Of a DNA stretch of 64,000 nucleotides, positions 55,591 to 64,000 are shown in pieces. A program made the position numbers and the translations under genes. Below the pieces are notes generated by a model, which worked only from the letters and a program-made list of their open reading frames with translations, was not told the origin of the DNA and searched no databases. Source of the stretch: Paenibacillus sp. GTDB lineage: Bacteria > Bacteroidota > Bacteroidia > Bacteroidales > Muribaculaceae. The DNA is taken from the NCBI GenBank assembly GCA_023663345.1, contig JAMPHR010000003.1:196786-260785 (forward strand). The letters are read 5' to 3'. The number at the start of each line of letters is the position of its first letter. Position 1 is the stretch's first letter.

Positions 55591-57312
55591 ATGAGTGAAA
55601 AGATTTTAGGTTCTGATGCTATGTGCCGGGCCTTGCTGGCCGAAGGCGTAAACACAATATTTGGATATCCGGGTGGTCAGATCATGTCGTTCTACGACAC
55701 TCTTTATGACTATCAGGACCGCCTCCACCATATACTTGTGCGTCATGAGCAGGGAGCTGTCCATGCCGCCCAGGGCTATGCGCGCACCTCGGGCAAGGTT
55801 GGTGTGGTGACCGTGACTTCGGGTCCGGCAGCCACCAATGTAATCACCGGCATAAGCGATGCCATGACCGATTCCACCCCTCTGGTTGTAATTACCGGCC
55901 AGGTTGCGGTTAATTCGCTAGGCACCGAGGCTTTCCAGGAGACCGACGTGATAGGTATAACACAGCCTATCACAAAGTGGTCCTATCAGATACGATCGGC
56001 TGAGGAGATTCCCTGGGCCGTGGCCCGTGCGTTCTACCTCGCGTCCACAGGCCGTCCCGGCCCCGTGGTGCTCGATTTCACCAAGGACGCACAGACCGGA
56101 AGCGTTGAATGGGATTATTCCCCCATCAATTATATACGCAGCTATGACCCCGATCCCATACCTCAGCCCCAGGCGCTGACCGAGGCCGCCACATTGCTCA
56201 ATCAGGCAAAGAGCCCGATGATACTTGTGGGACACGGCGTGCTTATCTCCGAGGCTGAAAAGGAGTTGATCGCTCTTGCCGAGAAAGCCGACATACCCAT
56301 GGCCTCTACCCTGCTGGGGCTTTCGGCCATCCCGTCGGATCACCCCTTGCACAAGGGTATGGTGGGTATGCACGGCAACATCGCACCCAATATCAAGACC
56401 AATGAGGCCGATGTGATACTGGCCGTGGGATTGAGGTTTGACGACCGTGTTACAGGCCGAATCGATTCCTATGCCAAGCAGGCCAAGATAATACATGTGG
56501 ACATTGACCGCGCGGAGTTCAACAAGACCGTCCACTCCCACGTGCATATCCATTCCGATGCCCGTAAGGCTCTGTCCTCGCTTCTGCCCATGGTCAACAA
56601 GGCTTCTCATGCCGAGTGGATAGCATCGTTTGATGCTCCGCGTCAGGTAGAGGAGATCGAGGTGATGCAGCGCGAGCTTCATCCTATCGACACCCGCGAC
56701 GGCGCCATGCGCATGGGCCAGGTGATACGCAAAATCTCCGAAGCTTCCAACAACGATGGTATTCTCGTTACCGATGTGGGCCAGAATCAGATGATGGCCG
56801 CCCGTTACTTCAAGTACAGTTCACCCCACAGTGTAATCACCTCTGGTGGTCTCGGAACCATGGGATTCTGTCTGCCGGCCGCCATCGGAGCCAAGCTCGG
56901 TGCTCCCGACCGCCAGGTGTTCGCATTCATGGGCGACGGAGGTTTCCAGATGACCATGCAGGAGCTCGGCACCATAATGGACTACGGTATTCCCGTGAAG
57001 ATGATAATCCTTAACAACAACTTCCTCGGAAATGTGCGCCAGTGGCAGTCGATGTTCTACCGTGACCGATTCATGGGCACACCGTTGCTCAACCCCGACT
57101 TTGCAGTGATAGGCAAGGCTTACAACATCAAGTCGGAGGATGTCAACACCGCCCACGAGCTCGATGCGGCCATCGAACGCATGGTGAAGTCGGACGAGGC
57201 TTATCTGCTCAACGTCAATATTGAGACCGAGGATATGGTATTCCCCATGGTAGCCCCGGGATCGGCTGTCGATGAGATCCTCATAAACCAGAATAAAAAA
57301 TATCAGAAATAG
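55591..57312 (+). CDS. ilvB: Acetolactate synthase large subunit
   Basis: 573 residues. FGYPGGQIMSFYDTL, the catalytic Glu in VRHEQGAVHAAQGYAR, EAFQETDVIGITQPITKWSY and the TPP/Mg motif GDGGFQMTMQELGTI with NN downstream (ILNNNFLGNVRQWQ, the acetolactate-synthase-specific form). It joins two pyruvates, or pyruvate and 2-ketobutyrate. Followed by ilvN after 6 bp. Confidence 0.97.
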   Translation: MSEKILGSDAMCRALLAEGVNTIFGYPGGQIMSFYDTLYDYQDRLHHILVRHEQGAVHAAQGYARTSGKVGVVTVTSGPAATNVITGISDAMTDSTPLVVITGQVAVNSLGTEAFQETDVIGITQPITKWSYQIRSAEEIPWAVARAFYLASTGRPGPVVLDFTKDAQTGSVEWDYSPINYIRSYDPDPIPQPQALTEAATLLNQAKSPMILVGHGVLISEAEKELIALAEKADIPMASTLLGLSAIPSDHPLHKGMVGMHGNIAPNIKTNEADVILAVGLRFDDRVTGRIDSYAKQAKIIHVDIDRAEFNKTVHSHVHIHSDARKALSSLLPMVNKASHAEWIASFDAPRQVEEIEVMQRELHPIDTRDGAMRMGQVIRKISEASNNDGILVTDVGQNQMMAARYFKYSSPHSVITSGGLGTMGFCLPAAIGAKLGAPDRQVFAFMGDGGFQMTMQELGTIMDYGIPVKMIILNNNFLGNVRQWQSMFYRDRFMGTPLLNPDFAVIGKAYNIKSEDVNTAHELDAAIERMVKSDEAYLLNVNIETEDMVFPMVAPGSAVDEILINQNKKYQK

Positions 57313-57318
57313 GAGATT

Positions 57319-57876
57319 ATGGATAAGAATATGTTCACCATAGCGGTATTCACCGAGAATCAGGTGGGTCTGCTCAACCGCATCTCCATCATATTCACAC
57401 GCCGTGGCATCAACCTCGAGAGCGTGTCGTCAAGCCCGAGTGCCGAGCCGGGGGTTCATAAGATGAATTTCCTTGTGTTTGGCGAGAGGGAGGCGCTTGA
57501 AAAAGTGGTTAAGCAGATAGAGAAGTGCGTGGATGTGCTCCGTGCCTTCCTGTACACCGACGATGAGATCGTGTATCAGGAGGTGGCACTCTACAAGGTT
57601 CCTACCGTGCGTCTGCTTGACGAGCCTAATCTCGAACGCATAATCCGTGTACATAATGCCCGTATTCTCGAGATCACACGTGATTACACTGTGATCGAGA
57701 AGACCGGTCATGAGACCGAGACCCAGGCCCTGTATGAGTTGCTCAAGCAGTACGACATACAGCAGTTCATCCGTTCGGGTCGCGTGAGCGTGACCAAATC
57801 GCCCACCGAGCACTTCTCATGCTTCCTTGAGGAGCAGGAGGCACGTCGCCGCAGAATCGAGGAGGGCGTAAAATAA
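57319..57876 (+). CDS. ilvN: Acetolactate synthase small (regulatory) subunit
   Basis: 185 residues: N-terminal ACT domain (FTIAVFTENQVGLLNRISII, FTRRGINLESVSSSPSAEPG), then the second regulatory domain (about 85-170: YKVPTVRLLDEPNLERIIRV). It binds valine and sets feedback inhibition of the large subunit. Basic tail (EARRRRIEEGVK). Confidence 0.95.
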   Translation: MDKNMFTIAVFTENQVGLLNRISIIFTRRGINLESVSSSPSAEPGVHKMNFLVFGEREALEKVVKQIEKCVDVLRAFLYTDDEIVYQEVALYKVPTVRLLDEPNLERIIRVHNARILEITRDYTVIEKTGHETETQALYELLKQYDIQQFIRSGRVSVTKSPTEHFSCFLEEQEARRRRIEEGVK

Positions 57877-57897
57877 CCCCATTATAAACATCTACTC

Positions 57898-58647
57898 ATG
57901 GAGAATATCCATTACGTCAACGAATTTTACCTCACCGCAGCCGAAGTCAACGCCCAGGAGGAGATGCCTTTGTCGCGCCTGGTGACACTGATCATCGACA
58001 CGGCTACGGCCCATGCCAACAGTCTGGGATTCGGATATGCCCACATGATGGAGACCAATACCTCGTGGGTGTTGTCGCGACTGAGCGTCGATCTTGACCG
58101 TATGCCCGGAGTGAACCGCTCCTACAGGCTTGTGACATGGGTGGATTGTGTGAACCGCCTGTTCTCCGACCGTCTTTTCCAATTGCAGGATGTAGAGACA
58201 GGCGAGACGCTCGGATGGGCCCACACCACGTGGATGGCGATAGACATGACCACGCGCCGTCCCACCGACCTGACGGTACACAAGTCTCTTGTCGATGTGA
58301 TAAACACTGTGCGTGAATTTGGCGGAGAGAAAAACGGCAAATTGTTGCCTCTCCACGACGGAGCAACCGGATACAACTATATATTCAAGGTGAGCGACAT
58401 TGATGTGAACCGTCATGTCACCACCCGCCGTTATATTGATCTAATCACTGACCTGTGGCCTCTCGACATGTACAACGAGTGCCGTGTGTCGAGGTTTGAG
58501 ATCGCATTCAAGCACGAGGCACGGTATGCCGAGGAGGCCGTGACACTCATGGAACGCCATGGCGACGAGGATCTCGTGTACGACACGGAAATCAAGGTGG
58601 GAGACACGACGTGTGCGCTCTCCCGCATCAGTTTCAAAAAACGATAA
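57898..58647 (+). CDS. Acyl-ACP thioesterase
   Basis: 249 residues with two hotdog folds, as in FatA/FatB-type thioesterases: WVLSRLSVDLDRMPG, YRLVTWVDCVNRLFSDRLFQ, WAHTTWMAIDMTTRRPTDL in the first, VSDIDVNRHVTTRRYIDLIT (the N-x-H catalytic motif) in the second. It releases fatty acids from acyl carrier protein. It sits inside the valine/isoleucine operon, 21 bp after ilvN and 34 bp before ilvC. Branched-chain keto acids made here are primers of iso and anteiso fatty acids, so a link to those lipids is a reasonable guess. Confidence 0.87.
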   Translation: MENIHYVNEFYLTAAEVNAQEEMPLSRLVTLIIDTATAHANSLGFGYAHMMETNTSWVLSRLSVDLDRMPGVNRSYRLVTWVDCVNRLFSDRLFQLQDVETGETLGWAHTTWMAIDMTTRRPTDLTVHKSLVDVINTVREFGGEKNGKLLPLHDGATGYNYIFKVSDIDVNRHVTTRRYIDLITDLWPLDMYNECRVSRFEIAFKHEARYAEEAVTLMERHGDEDLVYDTEIKVGDTTCALSRISFKKR

Positions 58648-58681
58648 ACATTAGTTAGAAACATTCATAATATCATTAATT

Positions 58682-59725
58682 ATGGCAAAGCTTAACTTTG
58701 GCGGTATCGAAGAAACCGTCATCACCCGTGAGGAGTATCCTCTGAGCAAGGCTCTCGAGACACTCAAGGACGAGACAATCGCAGTAATCGGATATGGCGT
58801 GCAGGGCCCAGGCCAGGGTCTCGACCTGCGCGACAACGGCTTCAACGTCATCGTGGGCCAGCGCGAGGGCAAAACCTATGACAAGGCTGTGGCCGACGGA
58901 TGGAAGCCCGGCGAAACCCTCTTCTCGATCGAGGAGGCCTGTAAGCGCGGTACAATCATCATGTGCTTGCTCAGTGATGCCGCTGTGATTTCCCAGTGGC
59001 CTACCATCAAGAAGCACCTCACCCCCGGCAAGGCTCTATATTTCAGCCATGGTTTTGCCATCAACTGGAGCGACCGCACCGGCGTGGTTCCTCCTGCCGA
59101 CGTGGATGTGATCATGGTTGCTCCCAAGGGTTCGGGCACAATGCTCCGCGTGCTCTTCAAGGAGGGTAAGGGTACCAACTCCTCATTTGCAGTATATCAG
59201 GATGCCACCGGCCGTGCGCTCGACCGCACACTCGCCCTCGGTATCGGTATCGGTTCCGGCTATCTCTTCGAGACCACTTTCCAGCGCGAGGCCGTGAGCG
59301 ACCTCACCGGCGAGCGTGGTTCGCTCATGGGTGCTATCCAGGGTCTGCTCCTTGCCCAGTACGAAGTGCTCCGTGAGAACGGCCACACTCCTTCCGAGGC
59401 CTTCAACGAGACCGTCGAGGAGCTCACTCAGTCGCTCATGCCCCTCTTTGCGGCCAAGGGTATGGACTGGATGTATGCCAACTGCTCCACAACCGCCCAG
59501 CGCGGTGCCCTCGACTGGATGGGCCCGTTCCACGATGCCATCAAGCCCGTGGTACGCGACCTCTACGAGAGCGTGAAGACCGGCCGTGAGGCTCAGCGCA
59601 GCATCGACTCCAACACTCAGCCCGACTACCGCGAGAAGCTTGAGGAGGAACTCAAGGCTCTCCGCGAGAGCGAGATGTGGCGTACAGGTGCTGTGGTACG
59701 CACTCTCCGTCCTGAGAACGCATAA
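58682..59725 (+). CDS. ilvC: Ketol-acid reductoisomerase
   Basis: 347 residues, class I. Rossmann motif VIGYGVQGPGQGLDLRDNGF in the slightly altered Bacteroidota form (GPGQGLDL for GHAHALNL), then IMVAPKGSGTMLRVLFKEGK, GIGSGYLFETTFQREAVSDL, and a helical C-terminal domain with the metal-binding Glu in SDLTGERGSLMGA and EEL. It isomerises and reduces acetolactate using NADPH. Last gene of the operon; codon choice is strongly biased. Confidence 0.97.
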   Translation: MAKLNFGGIEETVITREEYPLSKALETLKDETIAVIGYGVQGPGQGLDLRDNGFNVIVGQREGKTYDKAVADGWKPGETLFSIEEACKRGTIIMCLLSDAAVISQWPTIKKHLTPGKALYFSHGFAINWSDRTGVVPPADVDVIMVAPKGSGTMLRVLFKEGKGTNSSFAVYQDATGRALDRTLALGIGIGSGYLFETTFQREAVSDLTGERGSLMGAIQGLLLAQYEVLRENGHTPSEAFNETVEELTQSLMPLFAAKGMDWMYANCSTTAQRGALDWMGPFHDAIKPVVRDLYESVKTGREAQRSIDSNTQPDYREKLEEELKALRESEMWRTGAVVRTLRPENA

Positions 59726-59750
59726 TTCCAGCGCACACACATAATATAGA

Positions 59751-59791
59751 CCGCACCCCGGAGCAGGATTGATACCTGACCCGGGGTGCGG
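59751..59791. terminator. Hairpin between convergent ilvC and nadK
   Basis: CCGCACCCCG (59751-59760) pairs perfectly with CGGGGTGCGG (59782-59791). No strong T-run on either side, but the position fits a shared terminator. Confidence 0.65.
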
Positions 59792-59824
59792 TGTGTATTG
59801 TGAGATGTAGTGGGGGAGAGGATG

Positions 59825-60709
59825 TTATCTTCTGGATATGCCCCAGAGCAATTTGGAGCTGAGTGTGTCGACAAAAGTATGGCCGTCGCGGTGTATCACC
59901 TTCACCACAAACGGTGCCCGGCGTATGTGCAGTGACACTCCCACAGGAAGCACCAGCAACCGGCCGTCGAGATTTACATGATACGAGTCGGAACGGGTAT
60001 CTACCTTGGTGGTGATCTCATGGCTGTCGCTCACTACAAGCGGACGCATGGTGAGGGCATGGGGTGCCACGGGAGATAACACCCAGCATGGGGCTGTGGG
60101 CTGGATTATGGGTCCGCCTACCGAGAGATTGTAGGCCGTTGAGCCGGTGGGGGTCGAGATTATTAGCCCGTCGCCCTGATAGGATGCGATCTCGATATCG
60201 TCGAGCGAAGTATGGACGGTTATCATCGAGGCCGAGTCATGGCGCAGGATAGCCACTTCGTTGAGGGCGTAGGCCCAGCCTGATATGGCCTGACGCAGTC
60301 CGTCGCCCGAGGCGCGCACCTCGAGCAGAGAGCGCGGTTCGATGAAAAAGTGTCCCGACAGCAGATTGTCCACTATCGCGGGAGCATCCTCAAGCGATTC
60401 CTCGGCCAGAAAGCCCAGGTGTCCTGTATTGAAGCCGATTATGGGGATCTCCTTGGGACCCACCCAGCGGGCTGTGCGCAGAAACGTGCCGTCGCCTCCG
60501 ATGCTGATAGCCACGTCGGCTGTGAACTCGCCCCCCTCGAACACATCGTCGGCCTCGAGTGGGACACCGCGCTCACGTGTCATGGCCTCGTAGAAGTGGC
60601 GTTGCACAGCCACCATTATCCCACGGCTCGACAGCAGCTCCATGAGTGAAGCTATGCTGGGTAAATCCTCAGCGCTCTGCCGGCGCTTGCCGAACACTGC
60701 TATCTTCAT
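59825..60709 (-). CDS. nadK: NAD kinase
   Basis: 294 residues. SIGGDGTFLRTARWVG (GGDGT with the catalytic Asp), GFNTGHLGFLAEESLED, and the nucleotide pocket STPTGSTAYNLSVGGPIIQP. It phosphorylates NAD to NADP. It follows the ACT-domain gene by 14 bp. Confidence 0.97.
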   Translation of the reverse strand: MKIAVFGKRRQSAEDLPSIASLMELLSSRGIMVAVQRHFYEAMTRERGVPLEADDVFEGGEFTADVAISIGGDGTFLRTARWVGPKEIPIIGFNTGHLGFLAEESLEDAPAIVDNLLSGHFFIEPRSLLEVRASGDGLRQAISGWAYALNEVAILRHDSASMITVHTSLDDIEIASYQGDGLIISTPTGSTAYNLSVGGPIIQPTAPCWVLSPVAPHALTMRPLVVSDSHEITTKVDTRSDSYHVNLDGRLLVLPVGVSLHIRRAPFVVKVIHRDGHTFVDTLSSKLLWGISRR

Positions 60710-60723
60710 TTCCTTTTAGAATT

Positions 60724-61110
60724 TTATAGGTCGATATATCGCATCAGTTCATTGAGCCTGTCCACGGCGAGAGCATCATCGGCAAGCGAGTCATGCTCCA
60801 CATCCACCACTTCGTAACCGTAACGCTCAAGCGACCTGGCTACCGCCATAGGGCTGCGGTGGCTCACCCTCAGCTCGGCGATGATGCGGTTGTCCATCCG
60901 CTCCCCGTCGCTTGTCACGTTGAGGTTGAGCAGATGTGCGTCGGCATCCTCCACGGCCCTTGCTATTCTCGATGCACTGTACTCGGCGGGGATACAGCTG
61001 AGCAATAGCCGGCTCGACTCCTCGCGGTAGGGAAACAACCGTTCAAGCGAGGGCGCGTCGGGAAGCACGGGGAGAAATTCGTTGGGCGATATATAGTCTT
61101 TTGAGGTCAA
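60724..61110 (-). CDS. Short ACT-like protein, shortened relative of CBS-ACT proteins
   Basis: 128 residues from a TTG at 61110; an in-frame TGA lies three codons upstream and no ATG occurs before about residue 71, so TTG is the only likely start. The part from about residue 35 (LLLSCIPAEYSASRIARAVE, VEDADAHLLNLNVTSDG, YGYEVVDVEHDSLADDALA, LNELMRYIDL) resembles the C-terminal ACT-like half of the about 220-residue CBS-domain proteins found beside nadK in other Bacteroidales. The two N-terminal CBS domains appear to be missing, replaced by about 35 residues without homology. Function unknown; it may sense a nucleotide or amino acid. Confidence 0.7.
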   Translation of the reverse strand: MTSKDYISPNEFLPVLPDAPSLERLFPYREESSRLLLSCIPAEYSASRIARAVEDADAHLLNLNVTSDGERMDNRIIAELRVSHRSPMAVARSLERYGYEVVDVEHDSLADDALAVDRLNELMRYIDL

Positions 61111-61138
61111 AATTTTTCAGTTTTCGGTTTTTTCTGAG

Positions 61139-61146
61139 TAAATTTG
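61139..61146 (+). promoter_or_regulatory. -7 promoter element of pdxJ
   Basis: TAAATTTG, 43 bp before the pdxJ ATG. The -33 position reads TCAG; not a full match. Confidence 0.45.
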
Positions 61147-61188
61147 CATCCGATTTCGGCAACTCTGGTACAAAGTTACGAATTTAAT

Positions 61189-61905
61189 ATGACAAATCTA
61201 AGCGTTAATATCAACAAAATAGCTACCTTGCGCAATGCGCGAGGCGAGAATGTCCCCGACCTTCTCAAAGTAGCGGCCGACTGCGAGGCGTTTGGCGCAC
61301 AGGGCATCACCGTGCATCCCCGCCCCGATGAACGGCACATACGCCGTGACGATGTGTACAAGCTCCGTCCGCTCGTCAAGACCGAATTCAACATCGAGGG
61401 ATACCCCGATCCCCGCTTCATGGAGCTGGTGCTCCAGGTGCGCCCCACTCAGGTGACACTGGTGCCCGATGCGCCCGATGCCATCACATCCAATGCCGGA
61501 TGGAACGTCGAGGCCAACATGGAATTCCTCACATCGATAGTCGAGCGCTTGCGCGAGGCCGGCATACGGTCGTCGATATTCGTGGGCACCGACCTTGACA
61601 ACATCCGCATGGCAGCCAAGACCGGAGCCGACCGCATCGAGCTTTTCACCAAGCCCTATGCCGACATGTATCCCACCGACCCCGAGCGGGCTGTCGCTCC
61701 CTTTGTCGAGGCTGCCGACGTGGCTTTCAAGTGTGGTCTTGGCGTGAATGCCGGCCATGACCTCAGCCTCGTCAATCTGGAGTGGTTCCACACCTCGATA
61801 CCCCGTCTCAGCGAGGTGTCGATAGGCCATGCCCTGATATGCGATGCCCTCTATCTGGGGCTTGAGGAGACCATCCACCGCTATCTGCAGTGCCTCAAGG
61901 CTTAA
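61189..61905 (+). CDS. pdxJ: Pyridoxine 5'-phosphate synthase
   Basis: 238 residues from the ATG at 61189 ([20 protein letters not shown]); the frame opens 15 codons earlier, but only a GTG/ATG without signal. [35 protein letters not shown] (catalytic His), EFNIEGYP and [11 protein letters not shown] are conserved. It forms pyridoxine phosphate from 1-deoxyxylulose 5-phosphate and aminoacetone phosphate. It sits divergently from the nadK operon and before the TonB energising genes. Confidence 0.96.
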   Translation: MTNLSVNINKIATLRNARGENVPDLLKVAADCEAFGAQGITVHPRPDERHIRRDDVYKLRPLVKTEFNIEGYPDPRFMELVLQVRPTQVTLVPDAPDAITSNAGWNVEANMEFLTSIVERLREAGIRSSIFVGTDLDNIRMAAKTGADRIELFTKPYADMYPTDPERAVAPFVEAADVAFKCGLGVNAGHDLSLVNLEWFHTSIPRLSEVSIGHALICDALYLGLEETIHRYLQCLKA

Positions 61906-61998
61906 TATCCTGGTTCTCTCCCCCTCCATTCTCCTCAACATAAACTCACGCTTCAAAGTAATCCCAAAATCATCCCTCCCCCTCACCAATCGATTATC

Positions 61999-62706
61999 AT
62001 GCTACAGGAACAGTTTGTCGACACTATGGCCACCGCCTCATCGGCCTTGACTCCCGCCGTACAGGAGCAGGCATCCCAGATAGTACAGGAATTGTCAATA
62101 TGGGACCTCACCATGCGTGGAGGTTTCATCATGATTCCTCTCGCGATCCTCTCCATCATCAGCATCTACATATTTGTGGAGCGGTGCATAGCCATCACCC
62201 GTGCCCGCAAGGAGGATTCATCCTTCATGCAGCGCATACGCGACTACATACATGACGGCGAGATCGAGAGCGCACGCAACCTGTGTGCCCGCACCGACAC
62301 CCCATACGCCCGTCTTATCCTTAAAGGCATATCACGTATAGGCCGCCCGATGAACGACGTGCTCGTGGCCATCGAGAACACCGGCAACATCGAGATCGCT
62401 AACCTTGAGAAAGGACTCCCCTGGCTCGCCACCACTGCTGCCGGAGGCCCCATGATAGGCTTCCTCGGCACTGTGATCGGTATGGTCAACGCCTTCTACA
62501 ATCTTGCATCGGCCGGAACCAGCGCCAATATCTCGGTGCTTGCCGACGGTATCTACGAGGCACTTGTCACCACTGTGGCCGGTCTGATCGTGGGCATTAT
62601 CGCACTTTTCGCCTACAACTATCTCGTGGCACGTATCAATAAGGTGATGAACAATCTCGAGGCCAAGACCATGGAGTTCATGGACCTCCTCAACGAGCCC
62701 GCATAA
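61999..62706 (+). CDS. exbB: MotA/TolQ/ExbB proton channel family protein
   Basis: 235 residues. N-terminal membrane helix (GGFIMIPLAILSIISIYIFV, about 36-55), cytoplasmic loop, then two helices with GLPWLATTAAGGPMIGFLGT and GIYEALVTTVAGLIVGIIAL, the ExbB/TolQ signature with the pore threonines. With the next two genes it forms the proton-driven complex that energises TonB-dependent receptors such as the SusC protein at 416-3946. Confidence 0.94.
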   Translation: MLQEQFVDTMATASSALTPAVQEQASQIVQELSIWDLTMRGGFIMIPLAILSIISIYIFVERCIAITRARKEDSSFMQRIRDYIHDGEIESARNLCARTDTPYARLILKGISRIGRPMNDVLVAIENTGNIEIANLEKGLPWLATTAAGGPMIGFLGTVIGMVNAFYNLASAGTSANISVLADGIYEALVTTVAGLIVGIIALFAYNYLVARINKVMNNLEAKTMEFMDLLNEPA

Positions 62707-62710
62707 CGTT

Positions 62711-63148
62711 ATGGCACTCAAGCGTCAGCACCGCATGATGGAAGTATTCTCCATGGCATCCATGACCGATGTCATATTCCTGCTTCTCATCTTCTTTATG
62801 GTGACCTCAACATTCGTGTTCCCAACAGCCCTCGAGGTGAATCTGCCCGAGAGTTCCCATCAGACCACTCTCAAGCCCTCCACCCGTGTGTTCATCGACA
62901 AGGAATCCCGGCTCTATGTCTCCCTTTCGGGAGAGGAGCCTGTGGCCGTCGAGCTCGAGAGTCTGGCCGGAGCCCTTCAGGATGCCCGTGTCAACGCATC
63001 GCCCGATACCGACGATTTTATCGCCGTGTATGCCGATGAGGAAGTGACCTACGGCACCCTCGTGAAAGTGCTCGACCTGGGCGCCCAGAACAATCTCAGG
63101 ATGGTGCTTGCCACCAAGCCCGCTCCCGTTTCGGCCCGCCCGCAGTGA
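62711..63148 (+). CDS. exbD: ExbD/TolR family protein
   Basis: 145 residues: a single membrane helix near the N-terminus (SMTDVIFLLLIFFMVTSTFV) with the essential Asp of the family, preceded by a short basic tail, and a periplasmic domain (LEVNLPESSHQTTLKPSTRV, AVYADEEVTYGTLVKVLDLG). It starts 4 bp after exbB. Confidence 0.94.
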   Translation: MALKRQHRMMEVFSMASMTDVIFLLLIFFMVTSTFVFPTALEVNLPESSHQTTLKPSTRVFIDKESRLYVSLSGEEPVAVELESLAGALQDARVNASPDTDDFIAVYADEEVTYGTLVKVLDLGAQNNLRMVLATKPAPVSARPQ

Positions 63149-63199
63149 TCCACGTATAGAAACCAACCATCAATCCCACCCCTTGCCCTATAAAGGCCG

Positions 63200-64000
63200 A
63201 TGACAATGACTCCATCACGCCGTAACAAATTGATCGCCATGCTCGCCACACTGCTGTTTCATGCAGTGGTGGTGGTGTTGCTCGTCACCATGTATCTGCG
63301 CTATTCTCCGGCTGAGGAGGCCGAGCGTACATGGCCTCCGGTCGATTCGTCCGAAGTGCTGTTCGGTGGAGAGTTTGTCATGACCGGCGATTCGCCCGAG
63401 CAGGCCGAGAGCACCGATGAGCCGGCTCCTGCCGAGATCGTCGAGCCTGTTCCCCCGGCTCCGTTGGCCGAGGCGGTGGAGAATACCGGCACTCCTGCGC
63501 CTAAGCCTGCTCCGGTTGTTACCACTGAGCGTCCGTCGCCGGCTAAAGTCGTGAAAGAGAAACCCGCCGAGCCTACCGGACCCACCAAGGCCGAGCGTGA
63601 GGCAGCCGAGCGTGCCCGCCGTGAGCAGGAGACACGCCAGAACATTGCCAACAAGGTGCAGTTCGGAAAGACCGGTACCGGATCCACAGGAGCCGGAAAG
63701 GCCGGAAGCCCCAATGGCAACTCCACCACAGGAGCGCTCAGCGGTACTCCCGGATTCAACCTTAAGGGACGCACCATGGATTCCTGGCAGACCCCTCCGC
63801 GTGGTCCCCTCGGTACTATCACAATACGCGTGAGCGTAAACCGTCAGGGGCAGGTCACCGCCGCATCCTACCAGACCGGCACGGGTGCCGCCGCCGCCAA
63901 TGCCGAGACCCGTACCAATTGCGTCAATGCCGCCAGGGCATCACGCTTCTCGGTCGACAACGATGCTCCGGCCGTGCAGACCGGCACCATTACCTACCGG
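63200..64000 (+). CDS. tonB: TonB-like energy transducer (3' end outside the window)
   Basis: 267 codons from the ATG at 63200 (MTMTPSRRNKLIAMLATLLF), with no stop before the window edge. One membrane helix (LIAMLATLLFHAVVVVLLVT, His included), then a periplasmic Pro/Glu-rich linker (PAPAEIVEPVPPAPLAEAVE) and the beginning of a TonB C-terminal domain (LGTITIRVSVNRQGQVTAAS). It links the ExbB/ExbD complex to outer-membrane receptors. It starts 51 bp after exbD. Confidence 0.85.
   Translation, partial: MTMTPSRRNKLIAMLATLLFHAVVVVLLVTMYLRYSPAEEAERTWPPVDSSEVLFGGEFVMTGDSPEQAESTDEPAPAEIVEPVPPAPLAEAVENTGTPAPKPAPVVTTERPSPAKVVKEKPAEPTGPTKAEREAAERARREQETRQNIANKVQFGKTGTGSTGAGKAGSPNGNSTTGALSGTPGFNLKGRTMDSWQTPPRGPLGTITIRVSVNRQGQVTAASYQTGTGAAAANAETRTNCVNAARASRFSVDNDAPAVQTGTITYR

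Overview
The window is chromosomal DNA from a member of the Bacteroidales. Evidence for this is a SusC/SusD outer-membrane pair with an ECF sigma/FecR switch, a type IX secretion sortase (PorU), DUF4493/PCMD lipoproteins, DUF4494 and DUF5715 proteins, and promoters of the Bacteroidota type (TTTG, 19-20 bp, TAnnTTTG) in front of many genes. The fairly high GC content and frequent TCG, GCC and CTC codons fit the gut family Muribaculaceae better than Bacteroides, but that placement is an inference. No phage, plasmid, insertion sequence or CRISPR array was seen.

Left part (1-10.3 kb, all minus strand): an ECF sigma factor, a FecR anti-sigma factor, a TonB-dependent receptor with an STN signalling domain and the start of its SusD partner. 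Beside it lies a possible accessory cassette: an AraC-family regulator, a one-piece AAA ATPase-DUF4435 protein resembling a fused PARIS defence protein, and a free-standing NRPS-type adenylation domain that has lost two lysines.

10.6-24.1 kb: sirtuin, tadA and a tRNA-Arg(ACG), the RNA substrate of TadA; an outer-membrane protein; an operon queC - DUF5715 - AsmA - HAD phosphatase - aroB; queF, separated from queC by two copies of a structured repeat; aminotransferase and tyrS; a DUF695 protein.

24.1-33.2 kb: lgt, then a MITE-like palindromic element, pheS, fluC, nth and a TRIC channel gene; mscL on the other strand; gapA; a compact promoter-terminator unit that could be a small RNA; uvrA. 33.3-39.5 kb: three tandem DUF4493 surface lipoproteins. 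39.8-45.9 kb: tig, the porU-fmt pair and tRNA-Leu(TAA).

46.0-53.5 kb: DUF4494, the YggS-type PLP protein, a NeuC/LegG-like epimerase, a PtmE-like CBS-nucleotidyltransferase, obgE and yraN; on the other strand a CMP-sialate synthetase-like enzyme, a Gfo/Idh oxidoreductase and an SDR. The five sugar genes look like a legionaminic-acid-type set without its NeuB synthase in view. 53.6-59.8 kb: the valine/isoleucine operon ilvD-ilvB-ilvN-thioesterase-ilvC. 59.8-64 kb: nadK, a shortened ACT-domain gene, pdxJ and an exbB-exbD-tonB energising module cut by the window end.
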